The notes under the pieces were generated by a model. It was not told the DNA's origin. It did no database searches and was given only the letters and a program-made list of their open reading frames with translations. Below are positions 8,175-15,516 of a DNA stretch of 34,711 bases, in pieces. Numbering within the stretch: position 1 is the stretch's first letter; each line of letters opens with the position of its first letter. Source of the DNA: Rhodocyclaceae bacterium (GTDB taxonomy: Bacteria > Pseudomonadota > Gammaproteobacteria > Burkholderiales > Rhodocyclaceae). The position numbers and the translations under genes are program-made. The stretch is from assembly GCA_020445805.1 (NCBI GenBank), contig JAGRFX010000018.1:1-34711 (forward strand), written 5' to 3'.

Positions 8175-9347
8175 ATGAACGAATTCAGTGTTTGCGGATG
8201 GCGTGGCCGGGTGCTGCTGGCGAGTTGCCTCAGCCTCGCCGCCTGTGTCTCCACCCCCGAGAAGTCTGCGGAGCCCGAGCCCGTGGTGGTCACGCCGGCC
8301 CCCGAGGCGACGCCTGCGCCCGAACCCCAGCCACCGGTCCCGCCCAAGATCGCCAGCCCTGCCGAACAGCAGGAAGCCCAGCGGGTGGCCCTCAAGGTGG
8401 CCGACCTCCTGGAGGCCGGCAAGGTCGAAGAAGCCCACGTCGAAATCGAACGGGCCCTGGAAATCGACCCGGCCAACAAGCTGGCCCTCAGTTTTCTGAA
8501 TCAGCTCACCGCCGACCCGGTGGCCGCGCTGGGCGAGGTGTCGTTCCCCTACACGGTGAAGTCGGGCGAGTCCCTCTCGAAGATCGCCGGTCGCTACATG
8601 GGCGATATCTTCCAGTTCTACATCCTGGCCCGCTACAACGGCATCGCCGTGCCGCGGCTGGTGCCGGCGGGGCAGACCATCCGGATTCCGGGCGACAAGC
8701 CGGTCGAGGTCAAACAGGCCAGGCCCGAGCAGAAGTCCCCTGCAAAATCGGTGGAGTCGAAACCCGCCAAGCCCGAGGCCGATCATGCAAAGCCCGTCGA
8801 GCCCGCCGTGGTGGAGCCGACGGTCGTCGAGGCCCACCGGCCCTCGAAACCGCCCGTTGTCGAGGCTCCGCCAGCGGAAGTGAGCAAACCGGCGGTTCCG
8901 GAGGTCGTGGTGGTCCCGGCGGCGGTGGAGCCCACGGCCCCCGGACCGGCCAACGGCACCAACCCGCCGCCGCTCTTCGAGAAGACCATGGCCAACCCGA
9001 AGCCGGGTCCGGTTCAGCCTCCCGAGCCCACGCCAGCCGATCGCGCCTTCCAGCGCGGTCTTAGGGAGCAGGCCCAGGGCAACAACCTGAAGGCCTACAC
9101 CGCCTTCAAGGAAGCCTACGCCCTCGACGCCAGCAATCGCGAGGCGCGCAGCAATGCCGACCTGATGCATCAGGAGATCGTGTCCGACTACATGCGCCGG
9201 GCGCGGGCTGCCTTTGCCAAGCAGGATCTCCAGGGCTCCATCAAGCACTGGGATCAGCTGCTCGAGTTTGACCCGGGCAATGAGATCGCGCTCCTGGAAC
9301 GGCAGAAGGCCATTGCCCTGCAGGAACGGATCAAGTCCATCAAGTAG
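8175..9347 (+). CDS. LysM-domain lipoprotein with TPR-like repeats
   Basis: A 390-residue predicted lipoprotein, with lipobox LAAC at Cys24. Residues about 66-108 form a TPR-like helical pair (AGKVEEAHVEIERALEIDPANK). Residues about 125-172 are a LysM domain (YTVKSGESLSKIAGRYMGD, ending LVPAGQTIRIPG), which binds peptidoglycan glycan strands. A long Pro/Ala/Glu/Lys/Val linker follows (about 173-300), then C-terminal TPR repeats (AFQRGLREQAQGNNLKAYTAF, LQGSIKHWDQLLEFDPGNE). The order TPR-LysM-linker-TPR suggests an envelope scaffold held to peptidoglycan, with repeats for protein contacts. It converges with the operon 13326-9417, whose products share LysM and TPR modules, so a common pathway is plausible but not shown. 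A GGGGGAG lies somewhat far upstream of the ATG. Confidence 0.85.
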   Translation: MNEFSVCGWRGRVLLASCLSLAACVSTPEKSAEPEPVVVTPAPEATPAPEPQPPVPPKIASPAEQQEAQRVALKVADLLEAGKVEEAHVEIERALEIDPANKLALSFLNQLTADPVAALGEVSFPYTVKSGESLSKIAGRYMGDIFQFYILARYNGIAVPRLVPAGQTIRIPGDKPVEVKQARPEQKSPAKSVESKPAKPEADHAKPVEPAVVEPTVVEAHRPSKPPVVEAPPAEVSKPAVPEVVVVPAAVEPTAPGPANGTNPPPLFEKTMANPKPGPVQPPEPTPADRAFQRGLREQAQGNNLKAYTAFKEAYALDASNREARSNADLMHQEIVSDYMRRARAAFAKQDLQGSIKHWDQLLEFDPGNEIALLERQKAIALQERIKSIK

Positions 9348-9385
9348 CCGCTGGGCGGCGCGCTTGCGTGCGGCCCGCGCAGCAA

Positions 9386-9411
9386 TCGGGGCGGCCTTCG
9401 GGTCGCCCCGA
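9386..9411. terminator. Bidirectional hairpin terminator with UUCG loop
   Basis: An 11-bp stem (one G-T wobble) closes a TTCG tetraloop: TCGGGGCGGCC/GGTCGCCCCGA. It lies between two convergent genes, 39 bases after the LysM gene and 6 before the TPR gene's stop. The T-tract is weak on both sides. Confidence 0.6.
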
Positions 9412-9416
9412 GGCGT

Positions 9417-10286
9417 TTACGACTGGCCCAGTGAGCGCTTCACCTGGTCGATCTTGGGATCGAGGCGCGACGCGGCGTCGGGATTGTAGGCCTGGGCCCG
9501 CTCGAAGGCGCGCAGGGCGGCCCGGGGGCGGCCGGCACTCAGCGCCCGGTCGCCGAAGGCCTCCCAGGTACGGGCGATCTGCTGACGGGCCTGCTCGTCC
9601 TTCGGGTTGGCCTTGACGTAGCGGGTCAGCATGGCGAGCGCTTCGGTGAACTCTCCATCGCGCTCCAGCAGCGCTGCATGTTCCAGGGTGCCGTGTTCGG
9701 ACGGGGACGGCTTGTCGGCGCTGGCGCTGGCGCTGGCGGTTTCGGGTTCCGGCTCGTCGGGCTCCTGGGCCGTCGGCGGCGCCGCCTGGCCCTTGGTCAG
9801 GTAGTCGTTGGCGCGGCCCAGGGTCAGCCGGGTGGGCTTGCCCAGGAAATAGCGGCGGTTACGGGTCCGCTCCAGCTCGCGCAATTCATTGGCGGCTTCG
9901 CCGCGCTCCGGATCGCTGGCCAGGGTCTGAAGGTAGTAGGTGACGGCCAGCTGCTCATTGCCGGCGGCGCGGGCAGCGCGGGCCTTGTCGAGGAGCTGGG
10001 CGGCGGCGCGGTCGGCGCTCTGGCGGGATTGTCGCAGGCTGATCTCGTAGGCCGGTTCGGCCGGGCGATAGAGGTGCAGGATCTCCCAGACCTCGGCGGC
10101 CTCCCGGTGGCGTCCCTGTTTCACCAGGACCTGGGCCCTGGCGAGGGAATCCCGTTCGAACGTGGACTGGGGCGGCGATGCGGGTGCCAGAGTGACCGCC
10201 GTGTCGCTTGACGGCGGGGTGGAAGAACAGGCCGATAGACCCAGGCTGCCCGCGAGGGCGATAGCGATGAGGCGTGGTCGGTTCAT
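9417..10286 (-). CDS. TPR-repeat lipoprotein
   Basis: A 289-residue predicted lipoprotein: MNRPRLIAIALAGSLGLSAC with lipobox LSAC at Cys20. The body is TPR-like helical repeats, for example QVLVKQGRHREAAEVWEIL, NEQLAVTYYLQTLASDPERG, LLERDGEFTEALAMLTRYV and ALSAGRPRAALRAFERAQAY. A Glu/Ser/Ala-rich linker splits them near the middle. It acts as a periplasmic or outer-membrane protein-interaction scaffold by family; partners unknown. Its ATG overlaps the stop of the polysaccharide-deacetylase gene as ATGA, so translation is coupled and the two should be made in fixed ratio. It is the third gene of the operon that starts with the Ser/Thr kinase. A longer open frame upstream in this phase is only a shadow of the deacetylase gene. 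Confidence 0.85.
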   Translation of the reverse strand: MNRPRLIAIALAGSLGLSACSSTPPSSDTAVTLAPASPPQSTFERDSLARAQVLVKQGRHREAAEVWEILHLYRPAEPAYEISLRQSRQSADRAAAQLLDKARAARAAGNEQLAVTYYLQTLASDPERGEAANELRELERTRNRRYFLGKPTRLTLGRANDYLTKGQAAPPTAQEPDEPEPETASASASADKPSPSEHGTLEHAALLERDGEFTEALAMLTRYVKANPKDEQARQQIARTWEAFGDRALSAGRPRAALRAFERAQAYNPDAASRLDPKIDQVKRSLGQS

Positions 10287-11329
10287 GGGTTGTCGAGCGG
10301 GCGTCGGGTTTCCACACGGGCCTTGAAGGCCGTCATGGAGTGGTCGCCATAGATCATCGTGCGATGCAGCATGTATTTTTCGGCGAAGAAGGCGTTGCCC
10401 CCGGGATTGACTGTCAGTCCCAGCGCATAGTGGTTGCGATCGAGTTCGTCGAGGACCCGCTGGTTGGCATCTCCATACGGGAAGGCATAGCGGGCCACCC
10501 GGGTCGGGAGCCTGGATTCGATGGCCGCGCGGGGGGCGGAGACTTCGTCCCGCACCCGCGCCTGGTATGCGGACTCGCTCTCGCCACGCTTTCGCTCGAT
10601 CAGGTTGGAGTGGGTCCGGGAATGGGCCTGGATATCGACCAGGCCGCTGCCGACCATCTCCTTCATCTGGGCCCAGCTCAGGGCGTCCCCGGCACCGACG
10701 AAGTCGGTGTAGAGGAATACGGTGGCCGGGAATCCGTACTTCTTCAGGGTGGGATAAGCGTACTGGTAGACGGTCTTGTAGCCATCGTCGATGGTGATGA
10801 CGACCGCCCGTTCCGGCAGGGCCTGCTTGCCTGCCAGGAAGGCTTCGAGATCGGAGAGGGGGATCACGCGGTAGTCGTTGGCGGCGAGCCAGGCCATCTG
10901 TTCCGCGAAACGCTCCTCCGAGACGATCATCTTGCTCTTGCCGGGACCGAAGCGGTGGTAGCACAGCACCGGGACCGTCTGGAAGCCGTCCCCGTCCACC
11001 CCGAGCGGATTGAGGTCCACCCGGGGAATGGCGAGGATCTGCCCGGCTTTGGGCCGTTTGATCTGGTTGTAGTCGGCGATCCGCCAGGCCAGGGCCGGGT
11101 CGCCCAGCACGCGGGAGGAGATCGAAGCCAGGGAGTCGCCTTCCGCGACCCGGTACAGCACGAATCGTCTGTTTCGGGCGATTTCGTCGCCGTCCGCCTC
11201 GGCCACGGGGGGGCTCGAAGTGCTCGGGCTGGCCTCCGGGCTGGGCTGGGTCGCGCACCCGGCGATCGTCAGCGCCAGGGCGAGCGCCGCCAGGAGGCGC
11301 GGGGGCACCGCCATCACCGCTGCCCTCAT
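10283..11329 (-). CDS. LysM-polysaccharide deacetylase lipoprotein (NodB/CE4 domain)
   Basis: A 348-residue lipoprotein, lipobox IAGC at Cys25. Residues about 57-103 form a LysM domain (YRVAEGDSLASISSRVLGD, ending AGQILAIPRV). Residues about 118-330 form a CE4/NodB de-N-acetylase: catalytic and metal Asp D181-D182 in VITIDDGYKT, metal His H236 and H240 in AHSRTHSN, and the RYAFPYGD motif at 280-287. It resembles PgaB-type envelope deacetylases with a YHRF entry motif at 124-127. Likely reaction: removal of acetyl groups from N-acetylglucosamine-containing glycan in the periplasm; the LysM would target it to peptidoglycan or a GlcNAc polymer (inference). Its ATG overlaps the kinase stop and its stop overlaps the TPR gene's ATG, both as ATGA. 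Confidence 0.9.
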   Translation of the reverse strand: MRAAVMAVPPRLLAALALALTIAGCATQPSPEASPSTSSPPVAEADGDEIARNRRFVLYRVAEGDSLASISSRVLGDPALAWRIADYNQIKRPKAGQILAIPRVDLNPLGVDGDGFQTVPVLCYHRFGPGKSKMIVSEERFAEQMAWLAANDYRVIPLSDLEAFLAGKQALPERAVVITIDDGYKTVYQYAYPTLKKYGFPATVFLYTDFVGAGDALSWAQMKEMVGSGLVDIQAHSRTHSNLIERKRGESESAYQARVRDEVSAPRAAIESRLPTRVARYAFPYGDANQRVLDELDRNHYALGLTVNPGGNAFFAEKYMLHRTMIYGDHSMTAFKARVETRRPLDNP

Positions 11330-13326
11330 GAGCGTACCGGCCCGGCCTGGGCTCTGCGGACCTCTTCCGCGACGTCTTCGGCCATCTCGGTCGGTGGCTC
11401 GCCGAGCGGCATCTGGATCGGCGAGGGCCGGGGCGGCGAGGACTGTGCATCCTGGTCCCTGGCCCAGTGCTGTTCGAGGCTGGCCGCCATTTCGTCGAAG
11501 GACTGATAGAGCAAGCCGAATTCATCCTTGCGGCGCTCGCCGATGCGGTGGTCCAGGCGGCCCGCGCCGAGTTCGCGCATGGACTCCTCGAGGAGCCGGA
11601 TCGGCCGCGAGAACCAGTTGGCCAGTATCCAGGTGCCTGCCGCCACGGCGGCGATGGTGGCGAGCACCAGCGCAACCATCAGGCCGATCGCCAGTCGCGA
11701 CACCCGCACCAGCGGCGCCTCCGGCAGATCGAGGGCGATGCGGCCGATCTCCTTGGTCTGGAAGGTGATCGGGGCGTCGAAGTTGATGACCGACTCACCA
11801 TCCAGCTCCACGCGGCGAACCTGCACCGTGCCACCCGGATTCGAGAGCAGCTCGCCCCGCGGCGGCTGGTAGGTCTGCTCGATGATGCTCGGGTTGCTGC
11901 TGGCCCGGACGATGCCGCCGCGATCCACCACCGTGAGGGCCTTGAAGTCCTGGCTGCGCATCACCTCCTGGATGAACACCTCGACCGAGATCCAGTCCTC
12001 GGACAGGGCCGGCACGGCGCTCTGGGTCGCCATGAAGCGCGCCAGCGAAGCGCCGTAGTCGGTCACCTGGGCCACCAGGGCCTCCTGCTGCCGCTGGGTG
12101 ACGACGGTGGCGGTGACCCCCATCACGGCTGCCACGAAGAGCGCCATCATCAGCGTCCACTTCACCCGCAGCGGCATGATCCGCGGGCGATCCGGCCGCT
12201 CCTCCTCGAGGGTGCGGATCAGCTTCACCAGCGCGTCGGCGAGTTCCTTGCCGGTCTGGTAGCGGCGGTCGGGCTGCTTGGTCAGGCAACGGTCGATGAC
12301 CCGCCGCAGGGCTGCCGGCGTCTCGGGCCGAAGCTTCTGGATCGTGGTCGGACTCTCCTTGGCGATCTTCATCATCAGGGCGACGATGGTGTCGGCCTCG
12401 AAGGGCTTCTGGCCGGTGATCAGCTGGTAGAGCACGATGCCGACCGAGAACAGGTCGGACCGGCCATCGACCTTCTCGCCCATGGCCTGTTCGGGCGACA
12501 TGTACTGAGGGGTGCCGATGACGTCGCCGATGCGGGTGTGCTGCGTCCGGGAAGCCGACTCCAGGTGCGCGATGCCGAAGTCAGCGACCTTGATCGAGTT
12601 GCGGTTCTTGCTGACGATGATGTTGGCCGGCTTGATGTCCCGGTGCACCACGCCCTTGCTGTGGGCGTAGTCGAGCGCGCGGGCCAGCTGGATGCCCATC
12701 TCGAGGACCTGCTTGACCGAGAAGGTCGCACCCTGGCTCATCAGGTCGCTGAGGGGTTCGCCGTCGAGCAGCTCCATCGCGATGTAGGGCCGCCCCTCGA
12801 TCTCGCCCACATCGAAGATCGTCGCGATGTTGGGGTGGGTGAGCATGCCGGCGGCGCGGGCTTCGCGCAGAAACCGGTTGCGATATTCCTCGTCCTCGCA
12901 CAGGGAGGCGTGCAGAAACTTGATCGCGATGGTGCGGTCGATCCCGGGGTCATGGGCCTTGAACACCGTCGCCATGCCGCCCCGTCCGAGCAGCTCGAGA
13001 ATCTGGTAACGGCCGACCTGGCGGACGTCGCTGCGTTCCTGAGCCTGCGCGGAGCTGCCCGGAATTGTCGCGTAGCCGTTGGTGGGCTCGGCGTGGCGCT
13101 TGGGGGCGATGCGCGTGCGATTGTCATCCTCGGGGTGGTCGGTGGCGCGGGCGCTGGCGTTGGCCAGGGCTGCGAGTGCTGCCAGGGACTGGCCCGGCGG
13201 TGCGATTCGGGTCCGGTTGTCGTCCATGTCGAACGGGTCGCTGGGCGGCCGCTTGTTGCCCGGCATATCCGGCCCGATGGTGTCTTCGCTCGACGGATTG
13301 ATGTCCTGGTCCTTGTTGTCGCTCAC
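11326..13326 (-). CDS. Transmembrane Ser/Thr protein kinase with periplasmic sensor and HAMP domain
   Basis: 666 residues. Residues 1-104 form a disordered tail containing DDNRTRIAP twice (35-43 and 67-75). Residues 107-370 form a Hanks-type kinase: Gly loop GRGGMAT 114-120, Lys136, HRDIKPAN 228-235 with catalytic Asp230, DFG 249-251, activation-loop GTPQYMSPE 271-279. The first membrane helix is 388-409, an extracytoplasmic sensor region 411-540 (VVDRGGIVRASSNPSIIEQTY resembles double-Cache/sensor folds), the second helix 545-567, and HAMP 568-620 (FSRPIRLLEESMRELGAGRL). A Pro-rich tail follows. I chose the GTG at 13326 because GAGGGA lies seven bases upstream; the frame stays open upstream without similarity. 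The first gene of an operon with the deacetylase and TPR lipoprotein. A periplasmic stimulus probably sets kinase activity (inference). Confidence 0.93.
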   Translation of the reverse strand: MSDNKDQDINPSSEDTIGPDMPGNKRPPSDPFDMDDNRTRIAPPGQSLAALAALANASARATDHPEDDNRTRIAPKRHAEPTNGYATIPGSSAQAQERSDVRQVGRYQILELLGRGGMATVFKAHDPGIDRTIAIKFLHASLCEDEEYRNRFLREARAAGMLTHPNIATIFDVGEIEGRPYIAMELLDGEPLSDLMSQGATFSVKQVLEMGIQLARALDYAHSKGVVHRDIKPANIIVSKNRNSIKVADFGIAHLESASRTQHTRIGDVIGTPQYMSPEQAMGEKVDGRSDLFSVGIVLYQLITGQKPFEADTIVALMMKIAKESPTTIQKLRPETPAALRRVIDRCLTKQPDRRYQTGKELADALVKLIRTLEEERPDRPRIMPLRVKWTLMMALFVAAVMGVTATVVTQRQQEALVAQVTDYGASLARFMATQSAVPALSEDWISVEVFIQEVMRSQDFKALTVVDRGGIVRASSNPSIIEQTYQPPRGELLSNPGGTVQVRRVELDGESVINFDAPITFQTKEIGRIALDLPEAPLVRVSRLAIGLMVALVLATIAAVAAGTWILANWFSRPIRLLEESMRELGAGRLDHRIGERRKDEFGLLYQSFDEMAASLEQHWARDQDAQSSPPRPSPIQMPLGEPPTEMAEDVAEEVRRAQAGPVRS

Positions 13327-13431
13327 TCGTCTTCCCTCGGTGCCTGCGTCATCCCACCGCGCTTGCCCGGCGTCCCCGGCCGGTCTGCGGATGCGAACTG
13401 AATACACGTTGCCGACAGGGGCCGGCAAATC

Positions 13432-13444
13432 CGATAACGTATCG
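13432..13444. promoter_or_regulatory. Small inverted repeat in the kinase/histidine-kinase divergent spacer
   Basis: CGATA-ACG-TATCG is a perfect 5-bp inverted repeat about 106 bases before each start in the 223-base spacer. It is a possible shared operator; it is short, so chance is possible. Confidence 0.25.
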
Positions 13445-13549
13445 CACTTCTGCGCCTCTGTTGCGTCATGTTGCGGATCCACATCTCCGACCCGACGCAA
13501 CCGTTGATCCGGTATTGTCGCAAACATCGGTCGAAGGAGGACCACCGAA

Positions 13550-15493
13550 TTGCTTCGCACGCGCGTATCCGTGATTACGATGGGTGTTGCCCTGGTCATT
13601 GCCCTGCTTGAAGTGAGCGGCCTCTGGGCGGACCAGCGACTCGAGGAGTCGATGCGGGTGTCCCTGGCATGGGCGCGGGAGAGTGCCCTCAGTCTGGAAC
13701 TCGATGGCTTGGCGGTCCGCGCGGCGGGCGAGGCGGTCTCGGCCTACCTCACGGGCAGCGACGCCTACGGAGAGGAGGCGAAGGAGGCCATCGGGGAAGC
13801 CCGGGAGCGCTTGCAGCAGCTGGTCGAGGCCGATCACGCCCACCCGGACGAGACCGGGCTGCGCATGCAGTTGCGCGAGTACCAGGACCGCGTCCTGTCA
13901 CGGCTCGAAGTCGCCATCGCACCGCTCGGCCAGCAGGGCGAAGTCGAACTGGTCGCTCCCCTGATGCGCGCGGAAGCCGTCTATGCGTATGAATCGGACC
14001 TGAAGCGGCTCCGCGACCTGGCCGATCGCCTCGAGACGGCGATGGAGCAACAGATCGGTTCGGATGTGGAGCGCTGGCGCACGGTGGCGAACGTGCTCGC
14101 CATCGCCCGCCTGATGGCCCTGATCGCGATGGTGCTGGCGCTGGGGTCCCTGCTGCAGCGGCGCCTGATCACGCCCCTGACCGAGCTGGCCGAGGCGGCA
14201 ACCCGGGTCAGCTGCGGCGATTTCGACACCAAGGTCCGCGAGGTCGGCGACAGCGATCTGGCCAGCCTGCAGCGCGCCTTCAACGGCATGACCGAGCGGC
14301 TGAACGCCTATTGCGACGAGGCGAGGGAGCGGGAAGTCTCCCTCCGCGCGGCCCTCGATGAGGCTGAGGCCGCGAGCGCAGCCAAGTCGACCTTCGTGGC
14401 CAGCGTCAGCCACGAATTGCGCACGCCCATGCATGGGGTGCTCGGCACCGCCGACATGCTCCTGCGCAGCCCCCTCGACGATGCCACGCGGCGCGGGGTC
14501 ATGACGATACGGGCGTCCTCGGAGTCGCTGCTGACCATCATCAACGATGTGCTCGACCTCTCGCGTCTCGAAGCCGGGCGCATGGAGATCCAGTTCGGCC
14601 CGGTCTGTCTCCGGACACTCCTGGCCGAATGCATCGCACTGGTCGAATCGCGGGCCATGCAGCGCGGACTGCGGCTGACGAGCCAGGTGGCGGACGGTCT
14701 GCCCGAGTGGTTCCTCGGCGATTCGGGCCGCCTGCAGCAGATCCTCATGAATCTCCTCGGCAACGCCACCAAGTTCACCGAGCAGGGCGAGATCAGCCTT
14801 CGCGTGTCGGCCTGTGGCCGGCGCACCGACTGGCTGAGCTTCGAGGTGGCCGACACGGGCTGCGGCATCCCCGAGGCCGCCCTCCGCCGCATCTTTGAGC
14901 CCTTCGAACAGGCCGACGGCTCGATTGCCCGCCGCCATGGGGGGACCGGACTGGGCCTGGCCATCTCGAGCCGCCTGGCCGAAGCGATGGGGGGCAGCCT
15001 GAGCGCCCGCAACCGGGCCGACGGGGGCGCCGCCTTCCGTCTGGAGATGCCGGCAACCCATTGCAGTCCGCCGGAGCTCGTCGCCCGCTCGGTCGGGCTG
15101 GCCGAGGGCGAGTTCACCGGCCACGTGCTGGTGGTGGAGGATCATCCGGTGAATCAGACCCTGGCCGAAGCCATGCTGGCCGAGCTGGGGTGCACCTGCG
15201 AGATCGTCGGCGACGGCGCCGCCGCGATCGGCTCGGTGGAGGCACGGCACTACGATCTCGTCCTGATGGACTGCCAGATGCCGGTCGTCGATGGCTTCAG
15301 CGCGACACGGGCCATCCGGGTGGCCGAGGCCGGTGGACGGGAGCGCCACACCATTGTCGCCATGACCGCCGGGGCCATGCAGCATGACCGGGAGGCGGCG
15401 CTCGAGGCCGGCATGGACGACTTCCTCGCCAAGCCCTTCACCGTCGACCAGATGCGCGAAGTCCTGTCCCACTGGCTCCCCGTCCGCGCCTGA
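13550..15493 (+). CDS. Hybrid sensor histidine kinase with C-terminal receiver domain
   Basis: 647 residues. Membrane helix about 7-27, periplasmic helical sensor about 28-178, second helix about 181-203, HAMP about 204-257 (RRLITPLTELAEAATRVSCG). HisKA follows with phospho-acceptor His288 in SVSHELRTPMHG. The ATPase domain shows Asn405 (NLLGNATKF), DTGCGI 435-440 and GGTGLGL 464-470. The receiver spans about 525-645 with phospho-acceptor Asp574 (LMDCQMP), Thr606 and Lys628 (AKPF). It lacks an Hpt domain, so phosphotransfer must continue through another protein not seen here. The start is a TTG with AAGGAGG nine bases upstream; the next in-frame ATG is ten codons later, inside the first helix. 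Divergent from the Ser/Thr kinase operon. Resembles BarA/TorS-like kinases in layout; stimulus unknown. Confidence 0.93.
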   Translation: MLRTRVSVITMGVALVIALLEVSGLWADQRLEESMRVSLAWARESALSLELDGLAVRAAGEAVSAYLTGSDAYGEEAKEAIGEARERLQQLVEADHAHPDETGLRMQLREYQDRVLSRLEVAIAPLGQQGEVELVAPLMRAEAVYAYESDLKRLRDLADRLETAMEQQIGSDVERWRTVANVLAIARLMALIAMVLALGSLLQRRLITPLTELAEAATRVSCGDFDTKVREVGDSDLASLQRAFNGMTERLNAYCDEAREREVSLRAALDEAEAASAAKSTFVASVSHELRTPMHGVLGTADMLLRSPLDDATRRGVMTIRASSESLLTIINDVLDLSRLEAGRMEIQFGPVCLRTLLAECIALVESRAMQRGLRLTSQVADGLPEWFLGDSGRLQQILMNLLGNATKFTEQGEISLRVSACGRRTDWLSFEVADTGCGIPEAALRRIFEPFEQADGSIARRHGGTGLGLAISSRLAEAMGGSLSARNRADGGAAFRLEMPATHCSPPELVARSVGLAEGEFTGHVLVVEDHPVNQTLAEAMLAELGCTCEIVGDGAAAIGSVEARHYDLVLMDCQMPVVDGFSATRAIRVAEAGGRERHTIVAMTAGAMQHDREAALEAGMDDFLAKPFTVDQMREVLSHWLPVRA

Positions 15494-15516
15494 GTGCCGG
15501 CCCGCATACTCGCCCC

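Noticed and set aside
7896..8178. Short frames in the 290-base spacer before the LysM lipoprotein
   Set aside because: No ribosome site, no protein-like composition, and frames overlap one another.
10287..11675. Long minus-strand extension upstream of the TPR lipoprotein frame
   Set aside because: It is the out-of-phase shadow of the deacetylase gene; the lipoprotein signal and the ATGA overlap fix the start at 10286.
13327..13599. N-terminal extension of the Ser/Thr kinase up to 13599
   Set aside because: It would overlap the divergent histidine kinase, has no similarity, and the GTG at 13326 has a good ribosome site.
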